A stretch of 64,000 nucleotides of DNA from Pacificibacter marinus (GTDB lineage: Bacteria; Pseudomonadota; Alphaproteobacteria; Rhodobacterales; Rhodobacteraceae), in assembly GCF_018860665.1 (NCBI RefSeq), contig NZ_JAHKPK010000064.1, forward strand, positions 1 through 64,000. The letters are read 5' to 3'. Positions 36,489-46,351 of this stretch are shown here, piece by piece. The first letter of the stretch is position 1, and every line of letters starts with the position of its first letter. Both the position numbers and the translations under genes were made by a program. The notes beneath the pieces were generated by a model that was not told the DNA's origin, made no database searches, and saw only the letters and a list, made by a program, of their open reading frames with translations.

Positions 36489-38021
36489 TTACAAAGGGAT
36501 ATTGTCGTGCTTCTTCCACGGGTTTTCGAGCTTTTTATTGCGCAGCGATGCAAATGCCCGCGCCACACGTTTGCGCGTGGACTGTGGCTGGATCACTTCA
36601 TCGATAAATCCGCGCTCTGCTGCGACAAATGGATTGGCAAAGCGGTCTTCGTAATCAGCCGTATGAGCCGCGATTTTTTCCACGTCATTCAAATCACCAC
36701 GATGGATAATTTCAGTGGCCCCTTTGGCGCCCATCACCGCGATTTCCGCTGTTGGCCATGCATAATTAAAATCACCGCGCAGATGTTTTGACGCCATCAC
36801 GTCATAGGCCCCGCCGTAAGCTTTACGTGTGATAACAGTGACTTTCGGGACCGTTGCTTCGCCATAAGCGAACAAAAGCTTAGCCCCATGTTTGATCACG
36901 CCGCCATATTCTTGACTGGTGCCCGGCAAGAATCCAGGCACATCCACCAGTGTCAAAACAGGGATTTCGAAGGCATCACAAAAGCGCACAAACCGCGCTG
37001 CCTTTTTGGAACTGTCGATATCAAGACAGCCTGCGAGCACCATCGGCTGGTTCGCCACGACGCCAATGGTTTGGCCTTCGATGCGAGCAAAACCAGTGAT
37101 GATATTTTTGGCATGTTCGGCTTGGATTTCATAAAAATCGCCTTCATCGACAACTTTGTGAATCACTTCCTTCATATCGTAGGGCGTGTTCGCATTGTCA
37201 GGAATGATCGTATCAAGCGACAAATCAATGCGCGCGGGGTCATCAAAGAACGGACGCACAGGCGCTTTTTCGCGATTGTTCTGCGGTAAAAAATCGACCA
37301 AGCGGCGCACTTCGATCAAGGCTTCCACGTCATTTTCAAAAGCGCCATCCGCAACGGATGACTTTTTGGTATGGGTGGACGCACCGCCCAGTTCTTCGGC
37401 GGTGACCACTTCATTGGTGACAGTTTTCACCACATCAGGGCCCGTCACAAACATATAGGACGTGTCTTTCACCATGAAAATAAAGTCCGTCATGGCAGGC
37501 GAATAGACCGCACCGCCGGCACAAGGCCCCATAATTACAGAGATTTGCGGCACAACGCCAGAGGCCATGACATTGCGCTGGAACACTTCGGCGTAGCCCG
37601 CCAAAGACGCCACACCTTCTTGAATGCGCGCCCCGCCGGAGTCATTGATGCCGATCACAGGCGCGCCGTTTTGCATCGCCATATCCATGATTTTGCAGAT
37701 TTTCTCTGCGTGTGTTTCAGACAATGAGCCGCCGAATACTGTGAAATCTTGAGAGAACACATAGACCATACGGCCATTGATTGTACCCCAGCCTGTGATC
37801 ACCCCATCGCCCGCAGGCTTTGATTTTTCCATACCGAAATCGGTGCAACGATGGGTTTTGAACATGTCAAATTCTTCGAAACTGCCTTCGTCCAGCAAAA
37901 GCTCGACCCGTTCGCGCGCTGTCAGCTTGCCTTTGGCGTGCTGTGCATCGATACGGCGTTGCCCCCCGCCCAAACGGGCGTCAGACCGACGATCATGAAG
38001 TTCTTGAATGATATCTTTCAC
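36489..38021 (-). CDS. pccB: Propionyl-CoA carboxylase beta subunit
   Basis: 510 residues, carboxyltransferase with two crotonase-fold halves. GGARIQEGV and GGAVYSPA in the N-half and [11 protein letters not shown] and [11 protein letters not shown] in the C-half form the acyl-CoA and biotin sites. GTG 38021 is preferred over the ORF start at 38114 because AGGAG lies seven bases upstream and [12 protein letters not shown] is the usual N-terminus. The upstream region contains five GCAAA motifs, including TTTGCAAA, matching the PccR-type operators known from Rhodobacter. Confidence 0.94.
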   Translation of the reverse strand: MKDIIQELHDRRSDARLGGGQRRIDAQHAKGKLTARERVELLLDEGSFEEFDMFKTHRCTDFGMEKSKPAGDGVITGWGTINGRMVYVFSQDFTVFGGSLSETHAEKICKIMDMAMQNGAPVIGINDSGGARIQEGVASLAGYAEVFQRNVMASGVVPQISVIMGPCAGGAVYSPAMTDFIFMVKDTSYMFVTGPDVVKTVTNEVVTAEELGGASTHTKKSSVADGAFENDVEALIEVRRLVDFLPQNNREKAPVRPFFDDPARIDLSLDTIIPDNANTPYDMKEVIHKVVDEGDFYEIQAEHAKNIITGFARIEGQTIGVVANQPMVLAGCLDIDSSKKAARFVRFCDAFEIPVLTLVDVPGFLPGTSQEYGGVIKHGAKLLFAYGEATVPKVTVITRKAYGGAYDVMASKHLRGDFNYAWPTAEIAVMGAKGATEIIHRGDLNDVEKIAAHTADYEDRFANPFVAAERGFIDEVIQPQSTRKRVARAFASLRNKKLENPWKKHDNIPL

Positions 38022-38075
38022 AGGTAGGCTCCTCTTCGGCTTATCCCACCTTAGCTGTGTGACCAGCGCGAACAA

Positions 38076-38140
38076 AGCAAAGTTTGGCAGATTTGCAAAG
38101 GATGCAAAGACCACCTCGCGCTAATTGCAAAGTCGCAAAC
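38076..38140. promoter_or_regulatory. PccR-type operator cluster upstream of pccB
   Basis: Palindromic TTTGCAAA at 38092-38099 and further GCAAA units starting at 38077, 38104, 38127 and 38135. The pairs are spaced 8-9 bp apart (TTGCAAAGGATGCAAAG; ATTGCAAAGTCGCAAAC). From memory, Rhodobacter sphaeroides PccR binds TTTGCAAA-type repeats at pccB; the spacing here is not exactly the published X4 form. Confidence 0.72.
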
Positions 38141-38237
38141 CACCAAAACTACAGCTGGCGCAAACATGACGAACCCCTGTGCAAATGCGCGCCAAGATTG
38201 CAGTGGACGCGCGCCCTTTCGCTTCTATGGTGAGCCG

Positions 38238-39452
38238 ATGAACACACATTCAAAAATCCGTTTTTTAGACCGGACCACACCGCCGCACATTCTGACATTG
38301 GTACTCATGGCTGGAATTTCCGCCATGACGATGAACGTATTTTTGCCCGCCCTGCCAGAAATGACCGAATATTTCGATACGAATTATGTGTATATGCAGT
38401 TGTCCATTGGCGTCTTCATGGGCATGAACGCGGCGTTGCAACTTGTTGTTGGACCGATGTCAGACCGTTTTGGCAGGCGCCCTGTCGCCCTTATTGGCGT
38501 ATTTTTGTTTATCATTGCGACCTATGCCGCGATGCAGGCCACCACAATTCAGGCGTTTTTGATCCTGCGCGGCGCACAAGCGGGCGTCGTCACGGCGATG
38601 GTACTATCACGCGCAGTTGTGCGTGATGTCTATCCCGGCGCAATAGCCGCCAAGATGATGGCCTATGTGACCATGGGCATGTCTTTGGTGCCAATGGTCG
38701 CGCCGACAGTTGGCGGTTTTTTGGCCATGGCTTTTGGCTGGGAAAGCACATTTTGGTTGCTGTTGATGTCAGGCTTAGCTTTGCTTGCGTTAATTTATTT
38801 CGACATGGGGGAAACCGCGCCGACATCCAGCGGATCGTTTCTTGATATGGCAAAAGGCTTCCCTGACCTACTGACATCACAGAGATTTTTGGGATACGCA
38901 CTGTGTTCCGCCCTTGCCTCTGGTGCGTTCTTTGCCTTTTTGGGCGGCGCGCCGTTTGTTGGCGTGCAGATTTTTGGCATCTCTGAAGCCGCCCTCGGCA
39001 TGGGGATCGGTGCGCCCGCCATCGGATACTTTTTTGGAAACTTTCTTTCCGCACGCTACTCGGTGCGTATTGGCATGAACAAGATGTGCCTCATCGGCAC
39101 TTTGATCACCTTCGCTGGCATAGCCCTATGCGCCTTGTTGGTTTACACTGACCACATCACCGTCTTTTGGTTCTTTGCTCCCATGGTTCCGCTTGGCTTT
39201 GGCAACGGCTTGACGATGCCCAACGCCATCACTGGATCCATGTCTGTACGCCCTAAACTGACGGGCACAGCCGCGGGCCTTGGTGGCGCAATGATCATCG
39301 GAGGCGGCGCAGCCTTATCCGCTTTTGCGGGAACATTTATGTCCGTGGATCACGGTATCCTACCGCTGTTGATGATTATGATGATAGTGTCCCTACTGAG
39401 CATCATCGCGATCCTTTGGGTCATCCACAGGGAGCGCACCTTGAGCCTGTAA
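38238..39452 (+). CDS. Bcr/CflA-type MFS multidrug exporter
   Basis: 404 residues with twelve membrane helices. The early helices have the MFS motif GPMSDRFGRRPVALIG, and ILRGAQAGVVTAMVLSRAVVRDVY matches the Bcr/CflA drug:H+ antiporter signature. ATG 38238 (MNTHSKIRFLDRTTPPH) gives the normal N-terminus; the ORF is open to 38166. It shares the divergent 216-bp region with pccB, so the GCAAA cluster could also affect it. Confidence 0.88.
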   Translation: MNTHSKIRFLDRTTPPHILTLVLMAGISAMTMNVFLPALPEMTEYFDTNYVYMQLSIGVFMGMNAALQLVVGPMSDRFGRRPVALIGVFLFIIATYAAMQATTIQAFLILRGAQAGVVTAMVLSRAVVRDVYPGAIAAKMMAYVTMGMSLVPMVAPTVGGFLAMAFGWESTFWLLLMSGLALLALIYFDMGETAPTSSGSFLDMAKGFPDLLTSQRFLGYALCSALASGAFFAFLGGAPFVGVQIFGISEAALGMGIGAPAIGYFFGNFLSARYSVRIGMNKMCLIGTLITFAGIALCALLVYTDHITVFWFFAPMVPLGFGNGLTMPNAITGSMSVRPKLTGTAAGLGGAMIIGGGAALSAFAGTFMSVDHGILPLLMIMMIVSLLSIIAILWVIHRERTLSL

Positions 39453-39532
39453 AGCAAGGCCTCTCGCACAGCACAGACTGAAAGCGTGCATAAGTCGCAC
39501 CACCAACCAAAGACTCCCCCTTGCGCACAAGG

Positions 39533-39571
39533 TTTGCAAAAGCGATGCTAGACATACGCAAAGATGCAAAT
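39533..39571. promoter_or_regulatory. PccR-type operator upstream of pccR
   Basis: TTTGCAAA at 39533-39540 and an 8-bp direct pair ACGCAAAG-ATGCAAAT (GCAAA at 39558 and 39566), immediately before the pccR start at 39584. This mirrors the cluster before pccB and suggests autoregulation. Confidence 0.7.
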
Positions 39572-39583
39572 ATGTGAGGTTCC

Positions 39584-40981
39584 ATGGCTCAGCAGAAACT
39601 CTACGCTGGCGCAAAGCTACGCGAAACGCGCACCCGTTTGGGGCTGACCCAACGGGCGTTTGCGGAAAAGCTCGGAGTGTCTTTGCCTTACCTCAACCAA
39701 ATGGAAAACAACAATCGACCTGTATCTACAGGCGTTGTTTTGGCCTTGGCACAAGAATTCGGCTTTGACGTGACTGAGCTGTCGACAGGGGACGCCGAAC
39801 GCATGGTCACAGATATGCGCGAGGCGCTGGCCGATCCGGTTTTTTCCGACGGCGCACCACCTTTGGCTGATTTACGCTTAGCCGCAAGCAACGCGCCCGC
39901 ACTCGCGCGAGCATTTCTAAAGCTGCACAGCGCCTACAAACAAGGCTCAGAGCGATTGGCTTCACTCGATGATGCCTTGGGGCGCGATGACAGCCCCGCG
40001 CGCCCGTCGCCGTGGGAAGAGGTCCGTGATTTCTTTCACTATTGCGACAATTACATTGATTCCATTGACCGCGCGGCGGAACATTTTGCCTGCCCCAACG
40101 GCAAAGCGCGCGACGCGGCAGCGGCCGCAATTGACGTATTGCAATCGCAAGGCATCCACGTCCGCTACAATTCAGACAACGTGCGCCATTTCGACAAAGA
40201 GCGCGGCATACTATCGCTCTGCGCACGCACATCAAAGGCCACGCAAAGCTTTCAAACTCTTCACCAATTGGCGTTGCTAACGCAGAATGATTTGCTAGAT
40301 GCAACATTGGATTTGGCGCGCTTTCACACCGAAGACGCGCGTAAAATTGCGCGCATCGGTCTGGCCAATTACTTTGCGGGCGCGGCCTTATTGCCCTACG
40401 CTGATTTTCTCGCGGCAGCAGGTGAAACACGTCACGATCTAGAAATGCTTGGCGACCGCTTTGGAGCGTCGATCGAACAAGTCGGGCATCGCCTGTCCAC
40501 ACTGCAACGCGTTGGCGCAAAGGGCATCCCATTCTATTTCGTGCGCGTGGATCAAGCCGGCACCATCACCAAGCGGCACTCGTCCACACGGCTGCAATTC
40601 GCGCGCTACGGCGGAGCCTGCCCCTTGTGGAATGTACACCAAGCCTTTGAGACACCGGGGCGATTCTTGCGTCAGCTGGCTGAGACACCCGATGGCGTGC
40701 GCTATCTTTCGATTGCGCGTGATGTGTCTAAATCTGGTGGGTCGTTTCATGCGCCGGTGCGGCGATATGCGGTTGGACTGGGCTGCGAAATAAGTCACGC
40801 GTCCGATTTGGTCTATGCCGATGATTTGGATGTGAAAAACCCGAATGCCTATGAACCCATTGGCATTTCATGTCGCATTTGCGAACGCAAAAATTGCCAC
40901 CAGAGATCTGTACCACCCTTGGAGCGCGCACTGACCATTGACCCTGACAAACGCGGCACCCTGCCCTATTCAATTGATTGA
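39584..40981 (+). CDS. pccR: ScfR-family transcriptional regulator, PccR-like
   Basis: 465 residues: N-terminal XRE helix-turn-helix (KLRETRTRLGLTQRAFAEKLGVSLPYLNQMENNNRPV, about 10-65), a DUF955-like central domain and a C-terminal DUF2083-like domain ending in the family Cys motif CRICERKNCHQRSVPP. Short-chain fatty acyl-CoA regulators include PccR, RamB and PrpR types. Location next to pccB and the same GCAAA repeats before both genes support the PccR call. It probably activates pccB when propionyl-CoA accumulates. Confidence 0.88.
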   Translation: MAQQKLYAGAKLRETRTRLGLTQRAFAEKLGVSLPYLNQMENNNRPVSTGVVLALAQEFGFDVTELSTGDAERMVTDMREALADPVFSDGAPPLADLRLAASNAPALARAFLKLHSAYKQGSERLASLDDALGRDDSPARPSPWEEVRDFFHYCDNYIDSIDRAAEHFACPNGKARDAAAAAIDVLQSQGIHVRYNSDNVRHFDKERGILSLCARTSKATQSFQTLHQLALLTQNDLLDATLDLARFHTEDARKIARIGLANYFAGAALLPYADFLAAAGETRHDLEMLGDRFGASIEQVGHRLSTLQRVGAKGIPFYFVRVDQAGTITKRHSSTRLQFARYGGACPLWNVHQAFETPGRFLRQLAETPDGVRYLSIARDVSKSGGSFHAPVRRYAVGLGCEISHASDLVYADDLDVKNPNAYEPIGISCRICERKNCHQRSVPPLERALTIDPDKRGTLPYSID

Positions 40982-41067
40982 ATGGGGCTTGAGCCCTTTG
41001 GCGTAGCCCCCAAAAGGGCGGCCATAACCATTCAACAACATATTGACATCATGAATAGAATGGAAAA

Positions 41068-41144
41068 TGGCGCGGTTGACGGGACTCGAACCCGCGACCC
41101 CCGGCGTGACAGGCCGGTACTCTAACCAACTGAGCTACAACCGC
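41068..41144 (-). tRNA. tRNA-Asp (GUC), copy 1
   Basis: Acceptor arm GCGGTTG/CAACCGC, discriminator G and encoded CCA. The anticodon loop CTGTCAC gives GTC. Identical over all 77 bases to the copy at 41206-41282. Confidence 0.96.
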
Positions 41145-41205
41145 GCATTGCCTTTCGGCTATTTCCTGCCTCACTTCGAGGCGCCTCATAAGAGACAAGG
41201 TAGCG

Positions 41206-41282
41206 TGGCGCGGTTGACGGGACTCGAACCCGCGACCCCCGGCGTGACAGGCCGGTACTCTAACCAACTGAGCTACAACCGC
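41206..41282 (-). tRNA. tRNA-Asp (GUC), copy 2
   Basis: Same 77-base sequence as the copy at 41068-41144, separated from it by 61 unrelated bases. Same anticodon GTC and encoded CCA. The pair is an exact gene duplication. Confidence 0.96.
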
Positions 41283-41480
41283 TCGCTACCATTTCGACGT
41301 TACCGCCGAGACGTTGTGGCGTTCTATGGCTCGACGGGCTGCGCGTCAAGCGCCATATGCACGAAATGTGAGTTGGTTTGTAAAAAAAATGTTCGCCCTC
41401 AAATACTGGCGCCACAACAGAAGCTAAAGACAAGCAGAGTGCCTGACGCAATGTGGATAGATTATAAAACAAAGGGGGAA

Positions 41481-41556
<76 letters not shown>

Positions 41557-41732
41557 GGTGAGGGCGATTTACCGAATGCATTAGGCAGACACAAGAGGCT
41601 TTGTGCAATTAATGTGAACTTCTTTTCATATCCCACTCATTTCTTAACGTAATTTTTTGCAGACGGGTCTGAAAATTATCAAAAATATGATTATAAAACA
41701 GTAAGATATGAACAATCGCCACACCAAAGGGC

Positions 41733-42506
41733 TTAGCTGCGCGCCGCACGCCAGCCTGCGGACTTCGCATCTTTTTCGGAACAAAACCACCGCTCGCCCT
41801 GCCCTTCATTGATCCGCGTGCCATCATACCAGCGTGACCCCGGTAGGTGGTACAAGCGCCCCGATTTTGAAATGTTGCCCTTGATGGTGCAGCCCTTTGG
41901 GCTTGGGGTCTCTGCTGCCGCTTGTCGCGCCTGTGTCGCGGCCCGTTTGTCGCTACGATACTCAGATGGCGCCTGAACCCCAGACCGCCACATACCAACA
42001 GCCATACGGCGCGCTTGGACTTCATGGCTGACGTAATCACGAGAGTATTGCGCATAGGCAAAGGCAGCGCCCTTGGCAACCATCGCAGCATTCACATCGA
42101 CGCCTTGGGCGAAACACGTCCCAACAATGCGCCCATAGCGATCGATGTCTTTTTGCACACAAGTGATAGTGCCTGTCGCAAGCCGCTCAAGCGCCGCTTT
42201 CGACCACTGCCCGCAGGTCCAAATGGCACCGTGCATGTCACTACAGGTTTGCGCAATTTCAGGTGCGTCAATCCCATGAAGACGAATTTTAACTTCGCCC
42301 AATGCGAGCGTGTCTCCATCAATAATACGTGCTGCGCCGGTAAATCGAGGTTCGTTGCTTTGAGGCACACCATTTTGAGGTCCAGAGACCGCAACATTTG
42401 GGGATTGCGCAGCCTCTAACCCGCCTGTTTTCACAGAAGGAAAAGCCACACCGAGCCCCACCACGGCCGAAAAGACCACAGCATATTGTATAATACCCCA
42501 TCTCAC
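41733..42506 (-). CDS. Thermonuclease-like protein with C-terminal sunset domain
   Basis: 257 residues. A hydrophobic N-terminus (IIQYAVVFSAVVGLGVAF) suggests export or a membrane anchor. The SNase domain (about 58-170) has RIIDGDTLALGEVKIRLHGIDAPE and RYGRIVGTCFA with the catalytic Asp/Arg pattern. The C-terminal 55 residues (GCTIKGNISKSGRLYHLPGSRWYDGTRI...GERWFCSEKDAKSAGWRAAR) match the sunset domain. It is probably a secreted nuclease. The start is uncertain: GTG 42506 lacks a well-spaced Shine-Dalgarno. Confidence 0.85.
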   Translation of the reverse strand: MRWGIIQYAVVFSAVVGLGVAFPSVKTGGLEAAQSPNVAVSGPQNGVPQSNEPRFTGAARIIDGDTLALGEVKIRLHGIDAPEIAQTCSDMHGAIWTCGQWSKAALERLATGTITCVQKDIDRYGRIVGTCFAQGVDVNAAMVAKGAAFAYAQYSRDYVSHEVQARRMAVGMWRSGVQAPSEYRSDKRAATQARQAAAETPSPKGCTIKGNISKSGRLYHLPGSRWYDGTRINEGQGERWFCSEKDAKSAGWRAARS

Positions 42507-42609
42507 ACCTCAGTATGTGGGGTAAAACAAGAACAAGCGCAAGGGACATCTTACTGTACGGTTAACATGCTCTCATTAATTTGGTATCACATCGCCCATT
42601 CGGCGTACC

Positions 42610-42852
42610 TTAGGCCGTCGCGATGAGCATCTGATACAACGCGTCTTTCAAAGCCATGCGTTTTTTACGCAATTCCGCCTGAGCCAGATCATCCATGGGC
42701 TCAACATCCGTCTCAGCGCGGTGCACTTCGCGGTTAAGCTCATGGTACTCTTCCATCTGACGTGCGAAATGCGCGTTAGAGGTTTTCAACGCAGAGATTT
42801 TATCTGCAAGTTCGGGAAAATCAGCGGACAATTCGTGTGGCGTATTGGACAT
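42610..42852 (-). CDS. YdcH family (DUF465) small protein
   Basis: 80 residues, all helical, with the family core LADKISALKTSNAHFARQMEEYHELNREVHRAE and KKRMALKDALYQML. Members are short coiled-coil proteins of unknown role. ATG 42852 (MSNTPHELSADFPEL) has GGAG upstream; the ORF is open to 42927. Confidence 0.82.
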   Translation of the reverse strand: MSNTPHELSADFPELADKISALKTSNAHFARQMEEYHELNREVHRAETDVEPMDDLAQAELRKKRMALKDALYQMLIATA

Positions 42853-42939
42853 GGGGGCGTCTCCTTTTGATCCATTCTTGGCCCAACTATCCAGCATTTC
42901 AGACCGCCAGACCTTGATTGGGATCAACCCGAGAAACGT

Positions 42940-43836
42940 TTAATGAAGCGCTTTTGCTGATTCCATGCGACTTTTGGTGCGGGCTTCACGAATCGTAATG
43001 AATGTGACCGAAGCCATGATCATAAGACCGCCGAAGATCACAAAGCTATCAAAGCCTTCACCGAACAAAGCCGCACCAAACACTGTGGCCCAAAGCAACT
43101 GCAAAAACGAAACAGGCTGAATGACAGACTGCGGCGCACAGGCAAACGCGCGTGTCATACAGTAATGCGCCAACGTGGCGAAAAAGGATGTACAGAACAG
43201 CAACACAAGTTCAAGAAATGTCGGCGTTTGCCAAACAGGAATGACCAAAGGCAACAGCAGCAGCGGCACAATTGTCGACAGCATAAAGACGACAACTGTG
43301 GCCGGCACGCGGCGCGACAAGGCATTGGCGAACAGATAACTTCCCGCGCCCGCGATCGGTGTAAACATCATCGCGATATGGCCGGGATCAAGCTCACGAA
43401 ACCCAGGGCGCAATACGACAAGCCCGCCAATAACAGCAACAATCAACGCGATAATGCGCGGCGCTGCGATTTTTTCACGAAAGAAAAACACCGCGCCAAT
43501 TGTGACATAAATCGGGTTCATAAAGTTCATTGCGGTAACTTCGGCGATGGGAATACGCGTCATCGCATAGAACCACAACAACACAGCGATCGTATGGATC
43601 ACACCACGCCCCACCATCAAGCCGACGATTTCGCGCGTGTAGACCACAGAGCGGACCATTTTGATCATTGGTATCAAAAACACCAATCCCAAGACAAAGC
43701 GCAAAAAAGCGACTTGAACCACGGGCAACCCTGTGCCCACGTATTTGATCAAGACATTCATCGTGACGAAACTGATGGTGGTGATCGACATCCAAAGGAT
43801 GCCTGCGAGGGGTCTGGATTGTGCAGATTCTGTCAT
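42940..43836 (-). CDS. DMT/EamA family transporter
   Basis: 298 residues with ten membrane helices in two EamA repeats (about 15-145 and 155-285; PLAGILWMSITTISFVTMNVLIKYVG starts the first). Substrates of this family range from amino acids to riboflavin and drugs and cannot be assigned here. It is unrelated in regulation to the RibN-like gene at 60976. Start 43836 or a GTG at 43869. Confidence 0.85.
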   Translation of the reverse strand: MTESAQSRPLAGILWMSITTISFVTMNVLIKYVGTGLPVVQVAFLRFVLGLVFLIPMIKMVRSVVYTREIVGLMVGRGVIHTIAVLLWFYAMTRIPIAEVTAMNFMNPIYVTIGAVFFFREKIAAPRIIALIVAVIGGLVVLRPGFRELDPGHIAMMFTPIAGAGSYLFANALSRRVPATVVVFMLSTIVPLLLLPLVIPVWQTPTFLELVLLFCTSFFATLAHYCMTRAFACAPQSVIQPVSFLQLLWATVFGAALFGEGFDSFVIFGGLMIMASVTFITIREARTKSRMESAKALH

Positions 43837-43877
43837 TCGGCGAACATCTGCCTTTGCCCCCAAAAGCACAAGTGACC

Positions 43878-44480
43878 TTAGGCGCTAACACTCAAATTTA
43901 ATGCTATGGACCACATGATCAGGCAGATGGCCCCGTCCAAAACCCGCCACGACATCTCTTTGGCAAAAAGCGGCGCAAGCAAACGCGCACCAAAGCCAAG
44001 CGCAAAAAAGAACACTGTCGATCCCGTCACAGCGCCAAATGCAAACAGGCCAGACGAGCTACCAAATTCAGTCGAAATCGCGCCCAAAAGCACCACAGTA
44101 TCCAAGTAAACATGCGGATTCAGCCATGTCAGCATCAAACAGGTGGAAAGCGCAGCCGCCAAAGATTGGTTGGCGCCCCCAGCAGGCATCAAATGTTGTC
44201 CACCGCGCCACGCAGAACGCAACGCAAGCCCGCCATAGACCGTCAAAAACACCACCCCGCCCCAACGCATCACCGGCAAAGCCAAAGGCATCGCAGTAGC
44301 GATCCAAGATGATGCAAAGACGCCGATGCAAATAAGAATCGCATCAGACAGCACGCAGATCATGACGACAGGCAAAACATGCGCACGCCGCAGACCTTGG
44401 CGCAAAACAAAGGCATTTTGACTGCCAATTGCTACGATCAAAGACAGGCCTGTGATAAATCCGGTGATGGCTGCGTACAT
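43878..44480 (-). CDS. LysE/ArgO-family amino-acid exporter
   Basis: 200 residues with about six membrane helices and the family pattern GLSLIVAIGSQNAFVLRQGLRRAHVLPVV and TWLNPHVYLDTVVLLG. These are the conserved sequences of ArgO-type basic amino-acid exporters. It is divergent from an ArgP-like LysR gene, the usual arrangement, so export of arginine or lysine under control of that regulator is likely. Confidence 0.9.
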   Translation of the reverse strand: MYAAITGFITGLSLIVAIGSQNAFVLRQGLRRAHVLPVVMICVLSDAILICIGVFASSWIATAMPLALPVMRWGGVVFLTVYGGLALRSAWRGGQHLMPAGGANQSLAAALSTCLMLTWLNPHVYLDTVVLLGAISTEFGSSSGLFAFGAVTGSTVFFFALGFGARLLAPLFAKEMSWRVLDGAICLIMWSIALNLSVSA

Positions 44481-44566
44481 GGTGTATTCCTTCGCTTCGC
44501 CGACTGTCTAGCGCGCCATAAAAGTTAGTGATAGTAAATATTGCTAATACAGATGAAGGAACTCTA

Positions 44567-45445
44567 ATGCTAGATTATGCAAGCCTCGACGCTCTCGCAG
44601 CCGTTTTGCGTGGCGGGTCTTTTGATCATGCGGCCAAGATGCTTGGGGTAACGCCATCAGCGATTTCACAACGCATCAAAGCACTTGAAGAACGTCACGG
44701 ATGCGCCTTGGTGATACGCGGCACGCCCTGCACAGGTACAGATATCGGCAAACGTTTGGCGCGGCACGCCGAAGATGTCGGACTGTTGGAAGCCGAGCTA
44801 TCGCAAGATATCTTTCCAAACGCTGCGACCCCGAAAACCGTGCGTATTGCCGTGAACGCCGACAGTCTTGCCACATGGTTCGTCGATGCGCTCGCCCCTG
44901 TTGAGGGCTTGATGTTTGATCTGGAAATCGATGATCAAGATACAGCTGGGGATTGGCTCAAACGTGGTGAAGTCGCCGCAGCAGTCTCGTCGCACGCGGG
45001 TCCGATTGCGGGCTGTGACAGCTTTGCTTTGGGCGCGCAACGTTACCGCGCCACCGCATCGCCCGACTTTGCGGCCAAACACTTCCAACAGGGGATCACG
45101 GCACACAGCCTGAGCGCCGCACCGGCGATGATCTACAGCGCGAAAGATCAATTACAAGACACTTGGGTGGAACGCCACATAGGGCGCAAGCTCGCCCTGC
45201 CCCATCACCGCCTACCGTCAACACAAGCGTTTTTAGATGGCGCGATTGTAGGGCTGGGCTGGGGCTTAAACCCTGAACACTCTTTTCAAGCGGCACAGGC
45301 CAAAGGGCAACTGTGCGAGCTGATCCCAGACACGCCGCTGGACATCGATTTATATTGGCATGTCTCACGCGCGGTCAAAACACCTTTACGCGGATTAACG
45401 GCCTCTGTGCGCAAGGCTGCACGTGCTGCGCTGGTCCAGTCATAA
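44567..45445 (+). CDS. argP: LysR-family regulator, ArgP-like
   Basis: 292 residues. Winged-helix DNA-binding domain (MLDYASLDALAAVLRGGSFDHAAKMLGVTPSAISQRIKALEERHG, about 1-60) with the ArgP-type effector domain (LVIRGTPCTGTDIGKRL). ArgP senses intracellular Lys/Arg and controls argO. ATG 44567 has AAGGA seven bases upstream; the ORF is open to 44528. The 86-bp intergenic region with the exporter should hold both promoters. Confidence 0.88.
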   Translation: MLDYASLDALAAVLRGGSFDHAAKMLGVTPSAISQRIKALEERHGCALVIRGTPCTGTDIGKRLARHAEDVGLLEAELSQDIFPNAATPKTVRIAVNADSLATWFVDALAPVEGLMFDLEIDDQDTAGDWLKRGEVAAAVSSHAGPIAGCDSFALGAQRYRATASPDFAAKHFQQGITAHSLSAAPAMIYSAKDQLQDTWVERHIGRKLALPHHRLPSTQAFLDGAIVGLGWGLNPEHSFQAAQAKGQLCELIPDTPLDIDLYWHVSRAVKTPLRGLTASVRKAARAALVQS

Positions 45446-45446
45446 A

Positions 45447-45477
45447 AAAGCCCCGCGCGGAAAACCGGCAGGGCTTT
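45447..45477 (-). terminator. Terminator of yebC (also usable from argP)
   Basis: A 7-bp stem AAAGCCC/GGGCTTT with additional inner pairing between the convergent argP-like and yebC genes. On the minus strand it is followed by T6. Confidence 0.75.
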
Positions 45478-45498
45478 GAACTAAAAAGAAAGCAAGGC

Positions 45499-46242
45499 TT
45501 AGCCGAGCTGTGCCATAACCTCGTCAGAGGCCTCAAAATTCGTGGTGACCGTTTGCACGTCGTCATCATCTTCCAAAGCATCGACAAGCTTCATCAACTT
45601 TTCCATGCCTTCAAGATCAAGTTCGGTTTGGATATTTGGCTGCCAGATCAACTTGGTGCTTTCAGATTCGCCCAATTCAGCCTCAAGCGCTGTTGAAACT
45701 TCGTGCAGGTCTGTGCCTTCACAGGTGATCACGTGACCCTCTTCTGTGCTTTCGACATCTTCCGCACCCGCCTCAATCGCCGCCATCATCACGGTGTCGG
45801 CATCGCCAACGGATGCGGGGTAAGTGATCGAACCTTTGCGGTCGAACATAAAGCCAACAGAACCGGTCTCACCAAGGTTGCCACCGTTTTTAGAAAACGT
45901 GGAGCGCACGGTTGAGGCGGTGCGATTGCGATTGTCTGTCATGGTTTCCACAATCACAGCAACACCATTTGGACCGTAGCCCTCGTAACGGATTTCGTCG
46001 TAGTTTTCTGCATCGCCGCCAATGGCTTTTTTGATCGCGCGATCAATCACGTCTTTAGGCACAGAAACAGATTTCGCCTCTTTCACAGCCATACGCAAAC
46101 GCGGGTTTTTATCGGGATCAGGGTCACCCATTTTGGCAGCCACGGTGATTTCCTTGGCCAGCTTAGAAAAGAGTTTCGAGCGTATTTTGTCCTGACGACC
46201 TTTACGGTGTTGGATGTTTGCCCATTTTGAGTGGCCTGCCAT
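45499..46242 (-). CDS. yebC: YebC/PmpR family protein
   Basis: 247 residues beginning [18 protein letters not shown], the invariant YebC start, and containing [28 protein letters not shown]. Members were called transcription factors; more recent work shows that some relieve ribosome stalling at proline runs, so the role here is open. ATG 46242 is the family start (ORF open to 46257). Confidence 0.93.
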   Translation of the reverse strand: MAGHSKWANIQHRKGRQDKIRSKLFSKLAKEITVAAKMGDPDPDKNPRLRMAVKEAKSVSVPKDVIDRAIKKAIGGDAENYDEIRYEGYGPNGVAVIVETMTDNRNRTASTVRSTFSKNGGNLGETGSVGFMFDRKGSITYPASVGDADTVMMAAIEAGAEDVESTEEGHVITCEGTDLHEVSTALEAELGESESTKLIWQPNIQTELDLEGMEKLMKLVDALEDDDDVQTVTTNFEASDEVMAQLG

Positions 46243-46351
46243 GAGGAGCCTCCGCACTAGAATTTCAGCTTTGCACCCGTATAGGCGATGCAGCCCCTGA
46301 CCTGCAAGGCCACGGGGGCAGTCTAAATGTGCAAAGGGGCTGTAATTCTGC

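Noticed and set aside
43165-43875. 236-residue plus-strand ORF rich in Arg, His, Asp and Gln.
   Set aside because: Antisense shadow of the DMT transporter; low-complexity composition follows from the membrane gene on the other strand.
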